Origin: Phoronis australis
Taxonomy: Eukaryota; Phoronida; Phoronidae
Assembly (NCBI GenBank): GCA_002633005.1
Contig: NMRA01001044.1
Location: 1 to 64,000 of the forward strand
Direction of reading: 5' to 3'
DNA length: 64,000 nt
The notes under the pieces are model-generated. The model did no database searches. It was given only the letters and a program-made list of their open reading frames with translations, and had not been told where the DNA came from. A program made the position numbers and the translations under genes. Shown here in pieces: positions 59,938 through 64,000 of this stretch. The first letter of the stretch is position 1. Every line of letters begins with the position of its first letter.

Positions 59938-60319
59938 GCATTTTGGCATTAGATTACAACCTTCAAACAAAGCAACTATAAAGTCGCTTTTCACCATTAT
60001 GAAATTGGTCTCGGTCAAAATACGTGGAAAGAGTTGACAGTTCATAATTATTTGAGATCAGACTCTATAAGACTTAGTTGACTTGTCATGGTGTGTCATT
60101 TTATTCGTTGAGCGTGACCTCAAAAGTAACATATTTTCAGTATTTTACATGACCAAAATCACTTGTTATCAGCATAAGGAGCAACGTAAGAACAATTTTA
60201 GAGTGATTAGAGGTGTGAATCAAAATTATTTTCTTTGACTGACACAATGCATTATTTCATGCCACAAATTACATATAGGTACATAAAACAACAATAGGTC
60301 AATTGAAATTTTCGGATAT
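59938..60319 (-). other. Probable NIT2 intron: nothing recognised
   Basis: On the minus strand this should be intron after the exon at 60580. No following exon seen. Confidence 0.45.
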
Positions 60320-60396
60320 AATAACATCCTTTGTCAACAGAGACAGAAATAAAGTAAAACTTTTCATTTCTGTCTCTGTTGACAAAGGAAGTTATT
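60320..60396. repeat. 31-bp near-perfect hairpin
   Basis: Arms 60320-60350 and 60366-60396 pair with one mismatch around a 15-base loop; the arm core is cctttgtcaacagagacaga. It lies about 180 bp downstream of a NIT2 exon on the minus strand, so it would be transcribed within that gene's intron. It could be a tiny MITE or a small-RNA precursor; which one is not shown by the sequence. Confidence 0.9.
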
Positions 60397-60579
60397 ATTG
60401 TTTTATAATAATATCTGAATTCTACATTTTGTCGAACAATAGTATCATTGAGAGGATCTGGATCACCTTATTTAGTTTCAGATTTATTTTCTACATCACA
60501 AATTCCACCAATGTTCCAAAAATACAGTGAAGATGACACCTTCCACAATCATACAAAAACAGAATGTAACCAACCATAC

Positions 60580-60654
60580 CTCTTTGTCTCATTACTCTTG
60601 AAAGCTCAGAGAACCTCATGTCATAGCAAACACCAATTCCTACTTTGCAATAAG
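60580..60654 (-). CDS. NIT2: NIT2 (omega-amidase) exon with the catalytic Cys
   Basis: 75 nt, acceptor ttatttcag|cttatt, donor agag|gtatgg. It enters in phase 1 (completing a Pro codon with the exon at 60941) and encodes YCKVGIGVCYDMRFSELSRV and MRQR. GVCYDMRF carries the nucleophilic Cys of the nitrilase-superfamily Glu-Lys-Cys triad. Omega-amidase hydrolyses alpha-ketoglutaramate and alpha-ketosuccinamate formed by glutamine and asparagine transaminases. Later exons were not found below this point. Confidence 0.94.
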
Positions 60655-60940
60655 CTGAAATAAGATTTAGTAAAATATTCAGTAGGCGACAAGGATTTTT
60701 TTAAATTTTTGAGGTTTCCATACAGTTAGAATAAATGTTTGATATCTTTTGAACTTAATCGACAGTCAGGTCACTTTGGCTATGATTCGGTTGAACATTT
60801 CTTAATTAAAAAACAAAACATTTGAAATGTAAATATAGCAAAGCTGCTCTCAATCAATACAAATAGCTGACTGAGTCATTAAATAAGATTTCATAACATA
60901 AAAAGTGAACTCTAAAGAAGTGACGCGCAGAATATCTTAC

Positions 60941-61034
60941 GTGTGTCAAAGGTGATTACTTCATTGCCAGGACTGAGAGTATCTGATTCTTTAAAGACCA
61001 TCCGTCCGGGAACGTTAATGTCAAACATGTGCAT
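60941..61034 (-). CDS. NIT2: NIT2 exon, HxFDINVPG segment
   Basis: 94 nt, acceptor catttag|atgcac, donor acacac|gtaaga. It encodes [20 protein letters not shown] and [11 protein letters not shown]. This matches the H-FDI-VPG...ES-TLSPG block that follows the catalytic Lys in NIT2. Phase 0 in, phase 1 out, matching both neighbours. Confidence 0.94.
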
Positions 61035-61200
61035 CTAAATGAACAAGACCAGTTCTTATCAAGTCAAGTTTTATAATTCATTTTAGTCGAATTTCAGTAA
61101 TGATGACCAAATTCACTACCCTTCAAATATAAAGACAAATTGTATACACCCAGCTTCAATTCACAAGACATTCTCAATTTATCACAAAAACAATTTATTA

Positions 61201-61325
61201 AACAATTTAGACAAAAGATGAATTCTTGTTACAACAATTATTAAACAATTTAGACTAAAGATGAATTCTTGTTACAACAATTATTAAACAATTTAGACTA
61301 AAGATGAATTCTTGTTATAACAATG
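61201..61325. repeat. 43-bp tandem repeat, 3 copies
   Basis: Units start aacaatttag at 61201, 61244 and 61287. The third is truncated at 61325. Only 11 bp separates it from the donor end of the NIT2 exon at 61336, inside the intron. Confidence 0.95.
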
Positions 61326-61335
61326 CCATATAAAC

Positions 61336-61424
61336 CTTTCTGAACTTTGTAATTAATTCTCCCTGGTCATTAAACACGGCACATGTATTGTATAGCTTTC
61401 CATCTTCTTCCTCAGGAAATGTAC
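61336..61424 (-). CDS. NIT2: NIT2 exon with the catalytic Lys
   Basis: 89 nt, acceptor aaattgcag|gtacat. It encodes [20 protein letters not shown] and [17 protein letters not shown]...GE-I-K-RK is the nitrilase-fold block whose last Lys is the catalytic base/transition-state residue. The donor, aaag|gtttat, is weak (no A or G at +3). The exon is preceded by the split Gly codon from the exon at 63282. Confidence 0.93.
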
Positions 61425-62029
61425 CTGCAATTTCCAATAAGCAAATCAATTCAAGTGGCATTACTATGTAACTACTATAAAATATCTATTGTGGTAAAGT
61501 TTCTTCCAATAATAACACTATATGGCAGAACATCTGGTAAAAAATCTTATCAAAATTTTCAACAAATATAAACAAGAAAACAATTTCATTTCATTATTTG
61601 AAAACTTAACCTAGTGCAGTAGTCATCAACAAATACAAAATTTTGAAAACTTTTAGGAATACAATGAGTGCTGGAAAAATGAAAAATGACATTTTCAGAC
61701 ATTACTTTTGTTTGAATTTCAGGAAACTTTACTGTACTCCTTTCAACACATATTACATGTCATATGCTAAATATTTTTGATTTTGTTGAAAAAAGAATAA
61801 TTATGTTCAGGATTCAAATCAAAAATGCTCCCAGCAAAAGTACGCCAAAATGTTACCAGTTTGGGACATAACAATGCGTACAAGTAAAATGCATTGTGTA
61901 TAAAAGACAAGAAACACCAAATTGCTTTTATCATTTTAAACTACAATACCATAGCTACCATATGATGTTTTAAAAAACTGTGGGCATTCTCAACATTAGA
62001 AGCTAAATGAAAGGTTAATTTTGGCAGCA
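61425..62029 (-). other. NIT2 intron, AT-rich
   Basis: No exon or element recognised before the CTAG-motif repeat. Confidence 0.5.
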
Positions 62030-62770
62030 ATTAGATGTCTACATGCCAAATTTTATGAAAATTTGTTGAGTACCTTTGAAGACACAGAGGTAATGTAAAA
62101 AAATAAAATTGCTACCAGGGGGCACACCGGTAGTCAGATCTGTCTGAACGTCATCGTTGCTCATTGCTCATTGTCAACATCATACATTGTCAAATACACT
62201 TTTTAAATTTAGTAAAGATCCTGCAAATGGTTTAGGAGATAGAGCCATGGGCGGAAAAAAAACTGCCACTAGGAGACACCACAGTGGTCGAAGTCATCCG
62301 AAAATCATTGTTAGCCATCCTCGTGATAGCAAGAACATACATGCCAATTTTCACAATCATCCTTAGAGCGGTTTGGTTGATAGAGGGGTGGACGCCAAAA
62401 AAACAAAAAAGTAAAAATGGCCACTAAGTGGCGCAAACTACTCCAAATCCACCCAAAAAGGGGAGGATAGCGTCATCTAACAAATACATGCCTATATGTC
62501 AATTTTTATGAAAACACGTTAAGAACTTTTGAAGATAAAGCGGTAAACGTAAAAAAATAAAATTGCCACTAGGGGGCACACTGGTAGTCGGATCCATCAG
62601 AAATTTTGCTCATGGCGTCCTATTCACGAAAGGAACATATACGCAAAATTTCATGACAATATGTCAAAGGGTTTTGGATATAGAGCAATGGATGCCGGAC
62701 AGACGCTGGACGGACTGACAGACTGGACGACGGCATAATAACCACATATAAACATGTGGGCGCATAAAAA
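62030..62770 (+). repeat. Dispersed CTAG-motif repeat within a NIT2 intron
   Basis: Blocks at about 62110 (B), 62262 (C), 62415 (A) and 62565 (B), spaced about 150 bp, then the 3' end aacatgtgggcgcataaaaa. The 5' part is missing. Confidence 0.88.
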
Positions 62771-62784
62771 GAGCAAGATACGTC

Positions 62785-62892
62785 TATTGCCACAAGTCGT
62801 GGGTAGAGAGGGTTGTGGGTCATGGAGGTTGTGGGTCGAGAGGGTTGTAGGTCAAGGGGGTTGTGGGGTTTGTGGGTCGTAGGGTTTTAGAA
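62785..62892 (+). repeat. Low-complexity gggttgtgggtc tract, G-quadruplex-prone
   Basis: About 108 bp of variants of ggttgtgggtcg. The part near 62858-62886 has four G-runs of 3-5 with loops of 4-5 bases, which fits the usual G-quadruplex pattern on the plus strand, which is the non-template strand opposite to NIT2 transcription. Confidence 0.75.
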
Positions 62893-63281
62893 CAACCCAA
62901 TGCCATGCAAAACCTAGTTCCTCACAAGTTTCATAGAGTGGTAAAAGGAAAAAATTCACCGTCTTAACGCACGACCAAAAACCAGTAAGACAAGTATTGT
63001 AATTCACTTATTTAGCACACAGTTTGGCCGACAAGAGAAATTCTGTTTTGTCAAATTTCTCCATAAAAGTAGATTAAGAAAATTTTAGTTTATTACTGAC
63101 ATGGTTTGCATGATGTAGATGTCATGAAACAACATTTCTTAAGGTTGTCTTTGTTCCCAGAAAGGTTATCAGCCTTTAAAAAAGTAGAAAATGATAATTT
63201 CAGCAATTATTAAATTTGTACAAAATAAGTGGGGAATTTCCGTAACAAAGCATGCCGATGAAGAACAAAAGGATCACCTAC

Positions 63282-63402
63282 CACCAATAATGAAAACTTT
63301 ATTTTCTTTGGCTGCAGAAGACAAAGCCTCAAAAGATGGGCCATGAAATGTTTCGGCATAATTCACAAAATGCTCAGGCCCGAAGGGACACATGAACCAT
63401 TC
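63282..63402 (-). CDS. NIT2: NIT2 exon beginning at the catalytic Glu
   Basis: 121 nt, acceptor tttttgtag|gaatgg, donor ggtg|gtaggt. It encodes EWFMCPFGPEHFVNYAETFH, GPSFEALSSAAKENKVFIIG. The first codon is the Glu of the nitrilase triad (family pattern L-PE-F-PYG). The residues after it (WFMCPFG) differ from the usual CFNSPYG of vertebrate NIT2, so this may be a diverged paralogue. The exon for the N-terminal strand and the start codon lies beyond the window or between 63403 and 64000, where I did not see it. Confidence 0.92.
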
Positions 63403-64000
63403 CTACAAAAATTGGTCCAGAAAAATTAACGCCATGATTGTGTGAACAAGCAGACTACTTTTACAAAGCACAAAGTTGTTATTTTGATGCCACGGAATAT
63501 TCCAACCAAACTTGGACGGAGATGTTTCACGCAAGATTTGAAAAACTTAAATATGACCAAATCGTCATAGTTTTCTTTTTGAGTACAGAGTTTATTTTCC
63601 CCAGGCTGCCAACAAANCCACCGTGACCCATGAATTTATATTTCAACTGCCGTTACCCCCTCCCATAGTTTACAAAAACAGCCCTCTGTAGTGGGCTTTT
63701 TTACTCAAACAAAAAAAAACGGTTGGACCAAGACTTTTACATCAAAATTTACGAAAACAGCCAAGTAGATTACCAAACAAATATTAGAGATATTAGTTGA
63801 ATGCTGAGTGCACTATGTGTTTGGTAATCTTGAGTCAAATTGATGTTTTAAAGTTTATCACATGATCTTAACTAGCTTTAATATTCTGCAAAATGAGTCA
63901 TCAGAGCAGCAGTTACAAACAAGAAATATGGTGTGTGGTTTATATTTTGGCAACAGGGGTCACTGCTGTTCCATTTTAAAATGCACATTGAAAAGAATGA
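63403..64000 (-). other. NIT2 upstream intron, with an N join at 63617
   Basis: A 62-codon plus frame (63438-63626) crosses the N and has no motif. No exon recognised. Confidence 0.4.

Overview
This is a stretch of eukaryotic, animal nuclear DNA. It is AT-rich, its genes are split by long introns with normal GT/AG sites, and much of it is repeats and transposon remains. The recognisable proteins (EB1, PARN, omega-amidase) are conserved across animals. The mix of Kolobok-like and non-LTR elements, and the near-identical sequence repeated on either side of assembly joins, fit a very heterozygous marine invertebrate. The sequence alone does not fix the lineage.

Four pieces of host gene are supported, and three of them read on the minus strand. 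(1) 2674-14061: the first four coding exons of a microtubule plus-end protein of the EB1/MAPRE family. They cover the calponin-homology domain. Exon 4 carries a one-base frameshift. (2) 38041-38298, plus strand: the last coding exon of an unidentified membrane protein with an acidic di-leucine sorting signal, followed by a 17-copy, 56-bp tandem repeat. (3) 42997-47744: four consecutive exons of the poly(A)-specific ribonuclease PARN. Two of them appear twice around an assembly join. (4) 60580-63402: four exons of a NIT2-type omega-amidase carrying the whole Glu-Lys-Cys catalytic triad. A weaker candidate, a secreted-protein first exon, lies at 24648-24877.

The rest is mostly repetitive. EB1 intron 1 holds a 0.5-kb element ending in ccgtatt, and a terminal-inverted-repeat element of about 4.2 kb into which a 1.7-kb Kolobok-like transposon (TTAA target duplication, THAP domain) has inserted. 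A broken non-LTR retrotransposon lies at 15546-17972. A further inverted-repeat-bounded region spans 21515-24979. Foldback and palindromic elements lie at 41755-42608 and 48360-48513. A dispersed family at 980-2420, 37300-37760, 45038-46014, 50895-51060, 52515-52860, 58760-59937 and 62030-62770 carries regularly spaced motifs resembling the CTCF binding consensus.

Ten single-N joins occur. At six of them the sequence after the N repeats sequence just before it or about 2 kb before it, so many of the large direct repeats here are probably unmerged alleles or contig-end overlaps, not true duplications. No rRNA, tRNA or CRISPR array was seen.
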